A DNA stretch of 64,000 bases from NCBI RefSeq assembly GCF_050908995.1, contig NC_135129.1, forward strand, positions 3,410,001 to 3,474,000, given 5' to 3'. The stretch comes from Andrena cerasifolii. Lineage: Eukaryota > Arthropoda > Insecta > Hymenoptera > Andrenidae. The translations under genes and the position numbers were made by a program. The notes beneath the pieces are model-generated. The model made no database searches. It had not been told where the DNA came from and saw only the letters and a program-made list of their open reading frames with translations. The stretch's first letter is position 1, and each line of letters begins with the position of its first letter. This document shows, piece after piece, positions 45,677 through 58,186 of the stretch.

Positions 45677-46378
45677 TGAAGGGGCATTCCTCTGTCACCC
45701 TTCAAAAAATCGTTTTTTTTTTATTTTTCGAAAATGTATATATTTGAGAATGTACTGTTAAATTTTGCAAGAGAGATTTCAAGTATTGTGGCTGCTACAG
45801 CTCTTTTTGTACACCCCTAACGGGGAGTGCTCCAATTTCCTGACAACTTGAAACGACAATTTCTCGAAACGTAATTTTTCCACCTGGTGTAGAAAAAAAA
45901 ATCTCAAAAACTACATGGCCGATTGCTCTGCAATTTTTAGAGAATATTCCACGTACTGATACCTCCCATCGGAATTACAATTATATTTTTATGCTGAGTT
46001 TAGCATACTTTTTTTATTAAAAAGTGACCAAAAGAAGAATGAAAATTTGGAACTTTTAATTGGAGCATTCGCCATTTTACCACGTATCAACATAAATTAT
46101 TTATTTTGGTTCGGGTGGTAACGATAAACATACTGATTAAGAATCTTCTTGATTCTTTGTTTTTGTCCTCTCTGAGAGCTCCGAACACGCATCTATTGCG
46201 GGAATGATAAAACCTAGAAATAATTAATTAACGGTAAAAGAAATTCTTATGTATGACGAAAAAGTAGCTAAATAAACTACAAAAAGAATTGTAACTTTAG
46301 GAGGAGCTACGTATCACTTAAAAAAAAATCATTAATATTGATAAACTGCGCAGCATTCACAAAGGAATGCCCCCTTAA
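45677..46378. mobile_element. TTAA-type element with GGGGCATTCC ends
   Basis: The left end is TGAAGGGGCATTCCTCTGTC at 45677. The reversed right end is TTAAGGGGGCATTCCTTTGT, ending at 46378. About 15 terminal bases match; inside, both ends run into AAAATCG or AATGATT followed by a T-run. The left TTAA has decayed to TGAA. The 702-bp interior is non-coding. Confidence 0.65.
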
Positions 46379-48466
46379 TTAAGAGTTAACAAGTGTGACA
46401 CTGGAGAAACTGTGGGCGAGACGCTTCCGAGTTGCAAATTTTTCAGGAACTTGGAAACTCCATGATGTGGATGCTCGCTTCCATATTTGTCAGAGGAAAC
46501 ACTTTTCTCGCTTCAAGCTTCACCCAGGGTTCGATAAAACTCGAAGAAACGACTAGGAAAATATATGCAGTGGAAATAGTTTCAGCACTCAGTGGGTTGA
46601 GAAGCAGAAACTAAAGCAAAAGGCACTCTACGTGTGAACGTCAATGATTGCTCCTTTTGTTTTCGACTTTTTAGTTTTGGCACAGATGAATCCTAATTTA
46701 TGTCAATGTTATTTTTGTTTAAATTGTACATTTAAAAATATGAATTAAATACGATTTCAAGTGTTCACTATATTAAAATATCCTATCTTACTTTCTTTAC
46801 TAAATTAAAATATCCAATTTGAACCATTTAATTAATTGCTACGTCAATAATACATTATATGCCGGTACACCTATGACAAAAAATTATATTAGACTGCTAC
46901 GAAATAATGATTAAATTTTTTAAATTAAATGACGAAAAGCAAGGACGGCACAAAGGATTAAATGATTAAACTTCAGTTTTCTCGGATGTTTCGAAATGCT
47001 AGACAGGACATTTTAACTAATGAGGGCAGAATGGTAAACGTAAATCTACAGTAAAGGGGAGGCTGCAGTATGAATACTGTTGATAAGCCTGACCATTGAG
47101 CACCTAAAACTAAGAACTACGACTGAAAACTAATACAGATAAAAATAACTAAACTTACCTACACACAGTTAAAGTAAAGTGGACTAAGGAAGAAAGGAAG
47201 GAAAGAAATGACAAGCTAGAATATCCTAATATGTTTGTGTTAAACTGAAGCAATAATAAATAAATAAAATTGTATAGAAACGAATATGTATTATAATTAA
47301 CATATTCACATTTACATGACCAATATCTTAATGGTCTTACTGACCCCATCGATAAATCTTGAATATATTAATGACCCTGTCGATAAAATATTAATACATT
47401 ATTCAGAATCGCCAGCGACACTGCACACTGGACTTTTCTTTAAAAAAAAAACATTTCAAGAAGTCGGGGCAATTCTCGAAAGTAGGGGAGACGTGAAGAA
47501 TGGAAGTCTCGGGCGCGCAGTAAACAGAATTTGACTGGTCCACGACGGGGCAGCAGTCTCGGTGAAAAATTTCTGGAGGACTTTTCACCGTGGGTATCGA
47601 CGGGAGTTTCTGTTGCACGTGCTATGATACGCGAGCATCACGAGAATAGAGAAATAGGTGAGCTGGAAGGGAAACGAGAAAGTTATCCGTGGATTCCCAG
47701 AAACGTAGTCTTTTTCCTGTAAGGGAAGGATGCTCGGTACGTGCACGCTGAAAGGACGAGAGGGTGGATCCTTAGGAAAAGAGAGATCTCTCTTCCGAGA
47801 GGGACGAGGACACGCTGTCTTGGAAACCGAGGATTTCCAGGGTGAAGGATGCTCTCCAAATCGAAGATCCAAGGTCGTGATTTAATTGGCTCCTTAAGAT
47901 TTATTAGGAGCGACGTGATTAGTGCGCTGAATGTTCGATGAAACGCTGCAAGGTTTACTAACACTTTGCCTGTCACATTACCTACATATCGCTGCTTATT
48001 CCTGGCAATAAAAATAATATAAAAAACAGCCTAGTTATAGTTGCGAAATAAAATACTTCTTCTTAAGTATTCAATTTTTAATATAAAAAGTAGGGGTAGC
48101 TGAAAAAATTCTGAGGCCTCGTAACGATATTGCGCCTGGGGCCTCCAAAAGTATACATGTTCTGCTGCTTGGTATCGATAGTGACATAACTGAGAAAATG
48201 TAAATCTTACAGGAGAAGTAGTTTAAAATTTGCATTTGACTAATAGCTGAATGCTGATCATATGATTTTTTAAAATGATTCTACTTTTGCATCTACAAAT
48301 CTAGATTAAGGATCACAGATTGCATATGCACCGAGCCATTCAAGAGAATATTTATACTGAAATAAAACCACGTTGAAGTAAAATGAAACGTACAATTTAT
48401 TTCGCAACAGAATATTGTACCTACTGCAATAACAGAAAATCTCATAAATTACATAATGAAATACTG
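46379..48466. other. Non-coding DNA, GC-richer around 47400-47950
   Basis: Frames on both strands (47403-47618, 47585-47872 and 47683-47976 minus; 47531-47722 plus) overlap antisense and lack motifs. No paired repeat is visible. Confidence 0.4.
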
Positions 48467-49406
48467 TAGGTAGGGGAGACCGGGGTAAAGTGAACCTCGG
48501 GGTAAAATGAGCTTCCTTAATTTGTTCTTTAACGATAGAATATATTTACAAATTTTGGTGACGTAATAAATGTATGTAATACGACATTATGCACATTCAG
48601 GTATCGAAAAATGGAAATTCATTTAAAAAATTAAAAATCAAGTTTTAGAGACTTCCATTTGGTTTCTTTTTCAATTTAGCTTTTTGGATAAATGAGTCTT
48701 AAATGTGTTATTTTAACTCCATTTTTTTCTGCTTGTTTATAACAAGCTTATAAACATACGTGTACACGCGTTTGAGAAAACATTAATCCTAACATTATTA
48801 AATAATTAATTTTCCACTGTGTACACATTTGGGGCAAAGTGACCGGGGTAAACTGAGCTGCAAAGAAAAGATGCGCGAGTGATATCTAAATTTATTTAGA
48901 TATTATAAGTACGCATTTTATTAAAAATTAGGTATGTATTTGTTTTATTTATAATATGTCAGACTGTTCATGTAAACAAAGTTCCTTTAAAAACACATTT
49001 TCAGAAGAAAATGAGTTTAGGTTAGTAACACAAAGTACAAAGTTACAAAGTACAATTTATTAACATTAAGCTTGTATTAATGAAATATATTTAAAACAAA
49101 AATAGTTTAAATAGTTTAAAGGTTCTAATAAAGTTGATTTTATAATTATATCCTTCATTAAAACACGTATTTTATTTCTGCTTACTTTACCCCATATATG
49201 GGGTAAAGTGGTCAATTTTGCATTTTCTTTTCATGTTAAATTTTAATATACTTTAAGTTTATTTTAAGTATTGATATTCGTCATTTATCAATAGTAATGT
49301 TCAAATTATATTATAAATCTATTTTCACACATTTTTATTGAAAGGGAAAAATTGTATTCGACTTCAAACATTTTTCGCCCCACTTTGCCCCGGTCTCCCC
49401 TACCTA
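48467..49406. mobile_element. TAGGTAGGGGAGACC element, 26-bp ends
   Basis: Terminal inverted repeats of 26 bp, matching at 25 positions, lie at 48467-48492 (TAGGTAGGGGAGACCGGGGT, then AAAGTG) and 49381-49406. The motif GGGGYAAARTGA recurs inside at about 48482, 48499, 48831 and 48845. An inverted pair, CTTTACCCC and GGGGTAAAG, lies at 49185-49208. The 940-bp element has no transposase. TA at the tips suggests a Tc1/mariner-like target, but this is not proven. Confidence 0.85.
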
Positions 49407-51669
49407 TAGAGTCTATTGGTGCAAAGAATATTTTTCCATTTACTGTTTTCGTTTTGTCTACTATCTATTCTGTATACAAGTAACGATAGAAGACAACATA
49501 ATTGAAGTAATGGAATTACTTCTCTCGGATCATACCACGCCAAGTCGATCGCATTTTGCATCCGATATCAGTGTTGCTGATTAAACGGAAATATTTTGTA
49601 ATCCACGTGAAATTAGAGATCGTTTAAGTTATCATTTGTGTAAGAAACACAGACTATATATGCAAATTACTGCAGGTATAAAACGTTTAAGCTCTTCTGC
49701 GAGAGAATTATTGCGTCGTGATTTTTTAGAGTTATTTATGAAAACTAATTATTCAGAGATTAAAATGGTATTCGATCTGAGAGAAACTAAGTTAATTACA
49801 TTTCAACAAAATTCAACTTTTTACCACCCCAACTTAAGCACTAAACAATTCAACTGAATTAAATTTTCATATTACACAAAATATAGCTAAATTTAATCCA
49901 CCCTTCAATAAACTAGATTTAGATCTGCTCGAATAGAAGCGGCTTTGACGTAAATTATATTGAAGCTGAGTTACGAATGGCAAACGGCAGAGAAGAGACT
50001 GTAACATTTCGACACCGCGACGGTGCGACCTTCTTTTTTTTAGCGTGGAAGCCGAAAGCTAGATGACGATCCTTCGAAAGAGGGTCTTCTTGTTCCTGCC
50101 CCTTCTCATCCCCTTCCGTGGGAAGAAGAGACGATTCCTTCCTCTTACTCGCCTCCATCCCTTTGAAATCGAGGATTTCCACCCTGAAGTATACGCTTGT
50201 GCGGAACCAGGTCGTAATTCTTTGATGAAGGCTACCCTAAGATCGTGAGATGTGGGGCCTCGCATTTTCAGGGAAGTAACTGTCGATGAAGGAACGTATC
50301 AGGCAGGGGGAAAGAGTCTCCATTGAATTTCGTATCGTAATCTAGCTTCCGTTGCTGTCTATTAAGCGTGCAACTTTTCATCAAGGGCTGGAACATGAAT
50401 TGAACTAAAGAATTAAACCTTAACACTAACATCACGAGCTTCAGATTTTGTGTAGAGAAATAAAAAATAATAAAACAATTAGATGCTCAATTGTAGAACA
50501 GTAAAAGTGAAATTCTTTATAATTCCAGCTTCTTCTTTCCCTACTTTGATGTTCAGCATCGAATTGAGAAACACCCAGCATGGAAGTTTCAGTTTCGATA
50601 AAAGATGTGGGTCAAGAGTGACCCACGTAGCACGAAACGTGTTAGAAATCGCTCAAGAGTATTTGCTCACCAACGTGATTCCTCTGCTCCCAGTAATATG
50701 ACAGCTTTTTCGAAAATATCGGTTTCAATTAGAATAAGCACTAGCACGCAAACGCAACGAAGGATTTATTCATCAAAGCACCCTGCAGAGAGTAAAATTG
50801 TAACAAGGCAGGTTGCGAACTGGCATTTTGTAGGTGTGCAATTATTATTAATTGTTTGATTGGAACCAATTAACAGTGGTCCTTTCTATTCACAGAGAAC
50901 TTTCTGCGTGAGTTTTTCTTACTACACTTGGAGCCACGTTCAGCAATTGTTGCGAGATTCTTTAGTGGCTTTTGCATCGTTAATTAAGAAGGTTGATATA
51001 AAATGAGGATAAAAAAATCGAAACAGATAATTTCAAATGAATCACACATTGCTGCTGTTGAGAATAGAAATATAAAAGGATGAAGTAGATTATATGTAAA
51101 ATAAGGAATCTGCTTACTCCAAGTTGTTTTTAAATGCCAAATGTAAAATCCTTTGCGCTGCGACAAAAAGGGAGCGAAAACTTACAACAACAAATGGCAC
51201 CCAGTGCAAGAAGGTGACTTTATTAAATAGTTTAGTAATATTAAGCAGCATTTTCATGAATGTTCAATAAACAATGGTTACTCACTAATTAGAACCAAAC
51301 ATTATTCTAAATTTTATCGACTTGAATGTTGACCTGGACAACATATGTCAAGGTTAAGGTAATTGTTAATATTCAAACAGCACACTTTATTATATCCGAG
51401 CGGAAAGTTTTATTTGTATCCATGCCAGTAACACGTGCAAGTTTGTCGACTGTTTATCGAACACACCGGGTGGATTTAAAAAATCAGTTATGCAAACTTT
51501 GTAATCTCAGCGACAATGTGAACTATTCCATACTATAGCGTTAATCGTCCCTCGCCATGTATATATACTTTTGCGTATCTTTGCTAAAGGGTATTACCCG
51601 TTAATAAAATAATAGTAATATTCATCATTATTATAAACAATTACCTAGAACCAGCAGAAAAATTAAAGT
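49407..51669. other. Non-coding DNA
   Basis: About 2.2 kb with no recognisable gene or repeat pair. Slightly GC-richer between 50000 and 50300, where frames on opposite strands overlap. Confidence 0.4.
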
Positions 51670-52055
51670 CACTAACTCAGTGTTCCTCAACCTTTTTTGA
51701 GTCGTGACCCCCCACCCCATGTGGTATGTTAAATTTAATAGGGTAAAGAAAACACATTAAAAAAGTAGGTATTTCAGAATATAATTCTAACTTAACGATA
51801 TTTAAATATCTTAATATATGTATTAAATATACTTAAAGATATTTAATATATTGAATTATTGTTGCGCTTCCACCTAGGTAACCAGCTTTTCCTTTTTCTC
51901 TCAAATGAAAAATCAGTGTTACATCCTAAATAGAATACACGGCAATGTAACTAAATTAAAATAAATAAGTGCTAAGAATCGTCAACTAAAAACAACCGCG
52001 ACGACCCCCAGAAAACATTTCGCGACCCTCTGTTCGGACAACCACTGCACTAGCA
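51670..52055. mobile_element. hAT non-autonomous element, 370 bp
   Basis: The element is 51678-52047. The left end is CAGTGTTCCTCAACCTTTTT and the reversed right end is CAGTGGTTGTCCGAACAGAG. Both run into a GTCGTGACCCCCC or GTCGTCGCGG type subterminal. These are classic hAT termini. The flanking octamers CACTAACT and CACTAGCA agree at 6 of 8. No transposase remains. Confidence 0.85.
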
Positions 52056-53828
52056 AAAGCCACAAAATACTCCCCAGCTTGTTAATAAACAAATCATCCC
52101 CTGGTCGTCGACATAAACAAGCATTAGACCCATCGACTTGCCGCTACGAAATCTTTCGGAAGAACTTAAACCAATCACCAAAAAGTGTGTCCAAAGTTCT
52201 TCTTCCCCCTGAAAGGGACAAGACCGCAGAAAAAAATTACCGAAAACTAAAAAGTTACGACCCATAAGCTTGGCGTGAAAAAGTTCAGCCCCTCCGAGCC
52301 GGGGGTGTTGAAAAACATACGCCCTGGGAAGTCGATTTATCGAAGGGTCTTTGACCGAGCGATGCGTCGTGCCTCTTCCAGGATGCAAATCCTTCTTCCC
52401 GGAAGGAAGAGCCCCGTAATTGGGAGATGAACGTGTTACCCTCGCTCCCGAAGATTGATGATCGCGCCCGGCGCGGAGACGAGCGCCAGGTCGCGCGATG
52501 AAGCCTCCTCTCGCTCCAGCGAGTCGCCTTTGGATCCAGCCGGAGAGAAAATTATCTGACCGATCTAACAGGGATGCCACCCCCGTATCGAGACAGCAGC
52601 AGAAGGGGGCGGACAGGCGGGGGAGGGCAAGGAGCGTATTGCGCGTTCGAGCGTGACGTCACCTATGTTCAGCGAACGACTGATAATTCCCGGGTGTAAA
52701 CGCCGCTCGGGGATCCGAGGGCGAATTATTTGTTATCGGCGCGGCAGCAATTCGAGAAATGGCGTGTGTCGCGGGACAGCTCGGTGGAAAGAAAAACGAC
52801 ACGAGCGAGATATTCACGATTGTTTGCGTTCGCTTACAAATATTGATGAAATCGAACTGACCGTTTATTCGTCGTAATTCGTTGGTGCCGCGCGGGATTT
52901 ATATCGCCATATCTTCTACAATTACTTATTAATCAGTGTGAAAATTGGTGAAAATCTTCCTTGTATATTAAGGAACAACTTCCTCGCTGCGAATTACGTG
53001 TACTTCAAAATTGACTCGATACTTTTTAACGGCGAACGTTGAAAAACATGGGATACGTCCAGTATTATGTTTTTAATTAAATATTATTACATTTCCTAAC
53101 ATAAGGGGTTCGTGCGTACATTTCACGGCTGCGCTAGAGTTTTCTGAAGTTGCGTTTTAAGTCTCATAACGATCCGTTAATATTTACTCAAGTTATCGCA
53201 ATTTATGTTTGAAGGAATATTGACTTTGGGGGATGAAATTTTTTGTTTATAATTTTTAGCTGGAAAAGTAATGATTGGATAAGCAAACTGCAAATAGGAA
53301 AAATGTGTGTCGTGGCGAGCTTTACAGCAGTATATTTTTTAAAATACAGTTTAACAACATTTAATTTTCCAATCTTTCTTAGGGTTTGGAAAATAATTTT
53401 TCCAATTTTCGAGCGCTAGTCCCCTCATTGCATCCGACCCTTCGATTGCTGAACTGGTAATTAACTAATCCACAATCTGGAATTCCAAAGACACGTCGAA
53501 ACGCGATGCTGGAGGCAGAGGAAGGCAAGTCCCTGCAAAGACGGGTAACGACTCACGCACGGGGGGATGAACGACGGATAAATTAACGAGGCGGCGTTTC
53601 GATTAACGTTGGAAGACAATGTAGACGCTAGGACGTAGCCAAGGGGGTAGGTCGGGAGGAACGTGCAACAGAAGGGAGGGGGGTCAGCTTGACTGACAGA
53701 AAACAATTCATCTCTGGTACAAGCTCCGGAGATAATGAAACGAAAACAAGATTCCCTTCGTTAATCGAGTGTCCGCAGGATAACCCTGTTCAACGACTGA
53801 AACCGACCAATCCTGTCTTACCTCTCTC
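52056..53828. other. GC-richer non-coding DNA
   Basis: From about 52260 to 52900 the sequence is strongly GC-rich with CpG. A 176-codon minus-strand frame (52050-52580) begins here but is probably chance, since it shows no domain and its far end reaches the hAT element flank. From 52900 it is AT-rich, then mixed. Confidence 0.4.
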
Positions 53829-54430
53829 GTGACGACGTCGATGAATAAAACAACGCAGCCTCGCCAAGGAAATCATACCGACGAGTCCTTAACTTCGCGG
53901 CTCCCTCCATCTCTCTTTCTTCGCCGTTACTTTCTACTATTTTACCCTCGCCACTGTTTGCTCTTTCTCATTCCCCCGGTCCCTCAACTTTCCGGCCCCC
54001 CCTGCCCCGCCGGCCCCAGCCGCCTGAAAGCCTGGAAGAGCTTTCTCCTCCGTGGGAAGCCTTCTGATCAAGGGCTGGAATGCACGAAAGAAACAGCAAA
54101 CGGTGAACCTGACGGGCGGAAGAGGGACGGCTACGCAGACCTCTCAGATCGACGGAATTATGGATTTAACGGCTTTGCAGATCGGATCGCTGTGGATTCA
54201 GCGATCCTCGATGTCGGGCGGTTTATCATTATAATTAACGGAAGTGTCGTAGCTTTTTGCGGGGCAGTGCGAAAACCTGGTGACTGCTACCGTAGTGAAC
54301 AATTCGATCAATTTGGGGGTTTTAATTGTATTACGTCCGTCGATGTTCCTATACCGATGAATTTTAATTACAATTATCACAGACACGCGTGCTTCGATGC
54401 TTTAATTACTTTTAGCAGCGGACGTGTAGT
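53829..54430. other. GC-richer block with an unrecognised frame
   Basis: A 212-codon plus-strand frame runs from 53829 to 54467, but its last dozen codons lie inside the foldback element at 54431. The first half is hydrophobic and proline-rich, the second half polar. No family is recognised. I do not call it a gene. Confidence 0.3.
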
Positions 54431-54899
54431 TACTAACAAGGGAGGTTTGGCAGCTGGAAATTTTTAGAATTTTAGACTCTGCGTTTCGGCAGTGGGGCGG
54501 TCCTAGGGGTGAAAACACCCTCTCCAAGAAATTGTGAGTAAAGGATATATCGAAAACAGTTGAATTCAAAGTTTTGTGGTTTTTGATATCCTACCATACA
54601 GAATTTTGGAAAAGGATCATTTTTTCAATCCAGGTCACACTTTTTTTTTAAATCGTTTAGCACCATATTGTAGAGTATCAGGAGCCATAAAACTTTGAAT
54701 TCGATTGAGTTCGATGTCTTTTATGGTTTCGCAGATAATCACAATATGAAAACTCAGAATATATTTGTGTTTTGGCCCTTCGAACCATTTCAATGCCTAA
54801 ACAAAAAATGCTTACGTTATGAGCCCCACTTGAACTATGATTACTGCAAGGTTTCGAAATTTTGTAAATTTTCGAGTTGCCGCACAACCCTTGTTAGTA
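54431..54899. mobile_element. Foldback (inverted-repeat) element, copy 2 of 2
   Basis: The left end is TACTAACAAGGGAGGTTTGG and the reversed right end is TACTAACAAGGGTTGTGCGG, followed by CAGCTGGAAATTTTTAGAAT against CAACTCGAAAATTTACAAAA. It is the same family as 2789-3311, by ends and by the internal GTTGAATTCAAAGTTTTGTG phrase. Non-coding. Confidence 0.75.
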
Positions 54900-55293
54900 T
54901 TTATCTTTGCTCTTAAACACACTGGAGAATTAGGAAAATATGTTTGTTTATTTGCGTGGCTTGTTTACATTGGCCAGCTTCCAGCTAACAAGAATATGTT
55001 TTATATAAGACATATTTATAAACGTAGGCCTGACTGACTATAGTAGATCCACCTATGATTTAAAAAAAATGATAGGTCATGTTATTATTAAAGCATATTT
55101 TATTTTGGACATTCTTTCCTGTTTTCATTAGTTTTCGAGGAATCTAACTAAATAGGTGTTCAACCCCATGCTTCGGGGTACTTTTCACCCTCGAATATTA
55201 TATTATAATAATTTATTCCAAGGGTAAGAACACTTTACTTTACAACATACAGTTAGTAAAGTTAACAAAGAAGCAGTGTAAAAGAAAAGAAAT
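54900..55293. other. AT-rich non-coding DNA
   Basis: Nothing recognised. Confidence 0.4.
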
Positions 55294-55494
55294 GCCAGTA
55301 CCAGGGTTGCCTGGCGTACTAGATAAATAGCCGCGTGCTGGCCCGTATGACGTCATACGGTGTAGGAGAAGGGGAATACTTGTATTTGATTGGTGACGCC
55401 GTGACGTCATGTCAACGCAAAGCCAATCCAAGCTAAGTGACGTCATATATGCCAGTACCACGTTCTGGATCGCCTGGCAACCCTGGCCAGTACA
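55294..55494. repeat. Inverted repeat holding three TGACGTCA sites
   Basis: CCAGGGTTGCCTGGCG at 55301-55316 is mirrored, with one mismatch, at 55471-55486. Between the arms are three perfect TGACGTCA octamers at 55348-55355, 55402-55409 and 55438-55445. The first sits in an 18-base perfect palindrome (55343-55360). TGACGTCA is the binding site of CREB and ATF bZIP proteins. Whether this is a mobile element or a regulatory cluster cannot be told from one copy. Confidence 0.65.
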
Positions 55495-57604
55495 AATATA
55501 ATCAAACAATAAAACAAAAAAATAATAAAACTAAGGGACATGTACAGAGACATTACTGCGAACCAAAGCTCGCGAACGATAGGTATATATTTAAAGGAGG
55601 TCAGTGTACCGTTAAAAAAATCAACATGTTCGCTATAAAGATTCTCTAATTTACATATTCCGGTCATGGAGAAACATTTGAGAGAAACAATAGGCGCGTA
55701 AAGAATATGAATATCCAATAAAAATAGTATACATCGAGTACTTTTTAGTAGCCTATCCGCGTGACAAAATTTCTTCAAGATGTGAGACTCTGAATTAGGT
55801 ACCTAAGTGGCGCTACATGTACCTCATTTTAAACCATTCCGTGGCATCATAAGCCGTTTGAGAATCTTTTCAATCCACTGCTCTTGAATATTACGCACTT
55901 TTAGACAAAGCCTTTAAGTGCAGCCCCTACACTTCTAACCTTGAAAGGTTTCCCGTCATTTCGCGGAACATGATATAAAGTTAAGTAACTCTGTAGGTAC
56001 ATAAATTCCCGATAACATCTGAAATAAGATTCTATTGCTGCAGTCCGCTACATAAAAGTGATCCAAGAACGTAAGAACTGAAAGCCTGTTACGTAATAAA
56101 ACGGAGCTTCGATGTACGTACTCCCGTTTCCAATTACAATTATCCCTCCCTCGGTGCCTATGCTGTGCCTTTACATCCACTTTCAAACGTCAAAGAGCCA
56201 AAAAATAAAGTTTCCCTCTGATTCTTCTCGATGCCTGTTGTTTTCCCCTCGCTCTTTATCTTCAGTTGATCATTGAAAGCCTCGGGAAAGCTTTTCTCTT
56301 CGCGGAATAGAAAGTATCCTTTGGCCAGGGAAAAGAAATTGGCGACGCAGGAGGCGGAGGCTGGGGAGGGGACCGATGGAATAGGGGCACGTACACCGGA
56401 AGTGGTGCTTCGAGGATGCTGTAAGGATGGAAACAGTTAGCGTGGAGTGAAACAAAGGGTCCTGTCTGGCGTAACAAACTCTGAGCTGGAGGAGGATAGG
56501 GGATTCATGGTCGAGTTGGTTTCAGTAACGGCCAGGTGAATCTCAAACATGGCGCGTGCACGTGTGCGTTCAGGTTTTAACGAATCGCGAGATCAAACGA
56601 AAGATTTCATTGCCTTCTCCCGCGGCTGACGATTCAACACTCTTCCTCTGCGTGAATTAATCGTCTAAAGGAGTTACGAGAGCGCTTCACTGTGAAGTGA
56701 AGCGTTTTTTAGTCGTTTTGGGTGGCTGGGTGCCTGCCACGAATTTTCATGAATGCACCGGCTGCGACAAACGCCACACAACCAGAAAAGTAGTGCTTCT
56801 ATCCGGCAGAAATGAATCGGAAGCGGAGGATACTTTCGTCTTTGTTCTTTTTGGGAAGATTAATTGGGCAGATGTTGAGTATGCGTGTGTGGTTGGTACG
56901 AATATTTGTTTGTTTGTTTTTATTGTTTTTCCTGTGCTTCAAGCAGGATGGCGTTTCAACCTTATTTTTGCTTATGTTGCCCAACGAACTATAGTCGCAT
57001 TTTTTTGTTCCCTCCTTCGGGTTCCAGCAGCAGCAGCGCACCGGGTGAAAGGTGGTCTCCCATCTTTACCCGGTACACCGCCCCGTGATGCTTAACTTCG
57101 GTGATCTAACGAGAACCGGTGTCTTCCATCACGGCTACGGCCGCTGGTAGAACGAATATAATTTGATGCATTGAATATTCGCCACATGTATTATTTCGTA
57201 TCCTAAAGTTTGTTGAAATTATTGGGCAAGAAAGCGTTGGAATTGCTGCCCTCGATGTTGTGTATAATATAATATTAATGAAATTAAGAGATACATGAAC
57301 GTTCCGAATAATCCCACTCGTAATTCTCATTTCTCGATTCTCAATTCAATTCTCAAAGTGATTAAAGGCTTGTTTTTTATGCTTTCAACACACACGACTC
57401 TCTTCACGAGTTCAGTACATGCGTATAAGTAAAAATCTGCATTTGCAAAACTGAGGTTTAGTCAATACATATATATGTACGTCATACGGATTTTAAAAAT
57501 TCGTCCTTTTGAAGACCAACCTTCACGAGGAGATAATTTGTATGTACATTTCGACTTAGTTTGGAAGAAGACTGACTCTCGGTAGTATGTACTACGGTTT
57601 TTAA
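55495..57604. other. Non-coding DNA
   Basis: Frames at 55443-55778 (minus) and 56697-57095 (plus) show no motif. An 8-bp hairpin with a six-base loop, followed by a T-run, lies at 56683-56710. A short CAG run lies near 57026. Confidence 0.35.
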
Positions 57605-57874
57605 TATACGCTATGTATGTATGTATGTATCTTTATTGACTCCCGTTAGGGTTGCAAGAACCTCCGTCTCCTTCCGTACAATTTCCTTACTTAACTCTAC
57701 TTAACTCTACTTAACTCTACTTACAATTACCCTTTACAATTACTTCTTACAATTACTCCTTACTGCGACTTCTTACAACTACCCCTAACTACATCACTAT
57801 TTACAGTCTCAGCTCGCCGCCTCCTGCCTCTCGCGTGTCCTACAATTTTTCCTTTTTTTTACTATACGCTATGT
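57605..57874 (-). mobile_element. LINE 3'-end insertion with perfect duplication
   Basis: A perfect 12-bp direct repeat, TATACGCTATGT, lies at 57605-57616 and 57863-57874. The 246-bp insert reads on the minus strand and ends AGTCAATAAAGATACATACA, a polyadenylation-like signal followed by an (ATAC)n tail. Upstream on that strand is a 3'-UTR-like stretch with a three-unit 10-mer repeat (57691-57720) and several ACAATTAC repeats. It is therefore a severely 5'-truncated LINE or a SINE borrowing its tail. Confidence 0.88.
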
Positions 57875-58186
57875 TCTCTGTTCTTTTCTTTGGTTTATAA
57901 TGCAATTTTCCACTAAAGTTTACTGGTACATCCGAAACTTCAATATTTCAATATTTTCTTCTAAAAATTCCTGACAAGAGTGTCACTACATCCTCGGTTT
58001 TCTATATTATTCATGAATGCTAGACTTGGCATAAAATCAACGATCGTTATAATCAGAAATAACAATGCCCCAACTCTAATTTCAATTCAAGTTAAATGCT
58101 TATGCACTTGGCTGATAATAAATAATTCAAGGTTACTTAGAATTTATTTGTTTTCTCCAATTATTAAACGCTTTGCTGCTTCTTGT
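57875..58186. other. AT-rich non-coding DNA
   Basis: A 74-codon frame at 57980-58204 runs into the next element. No motif. Confidence 0.4.

Noticed and set aside
52050..52580. 176-codon minus-strand frame
   Set aside because: GC-rich chance frame beginning in CpG-rich DNA and ending at the edge of a hAT element; no recognisable domain.
53829..54467. 212-codon plus-strand frame
   Set aside because: Its last codons are inside the foldback element at 54431, its halves differ in composition, and no family motif or splice signal supports it.
56683..56710. Hairpin plus T-run resembling a bacterial terminator
   Set aside because: The window is eukaryotic, no transcription unit ends there, and an 8-bp stem is expected by chance in 64 kb.
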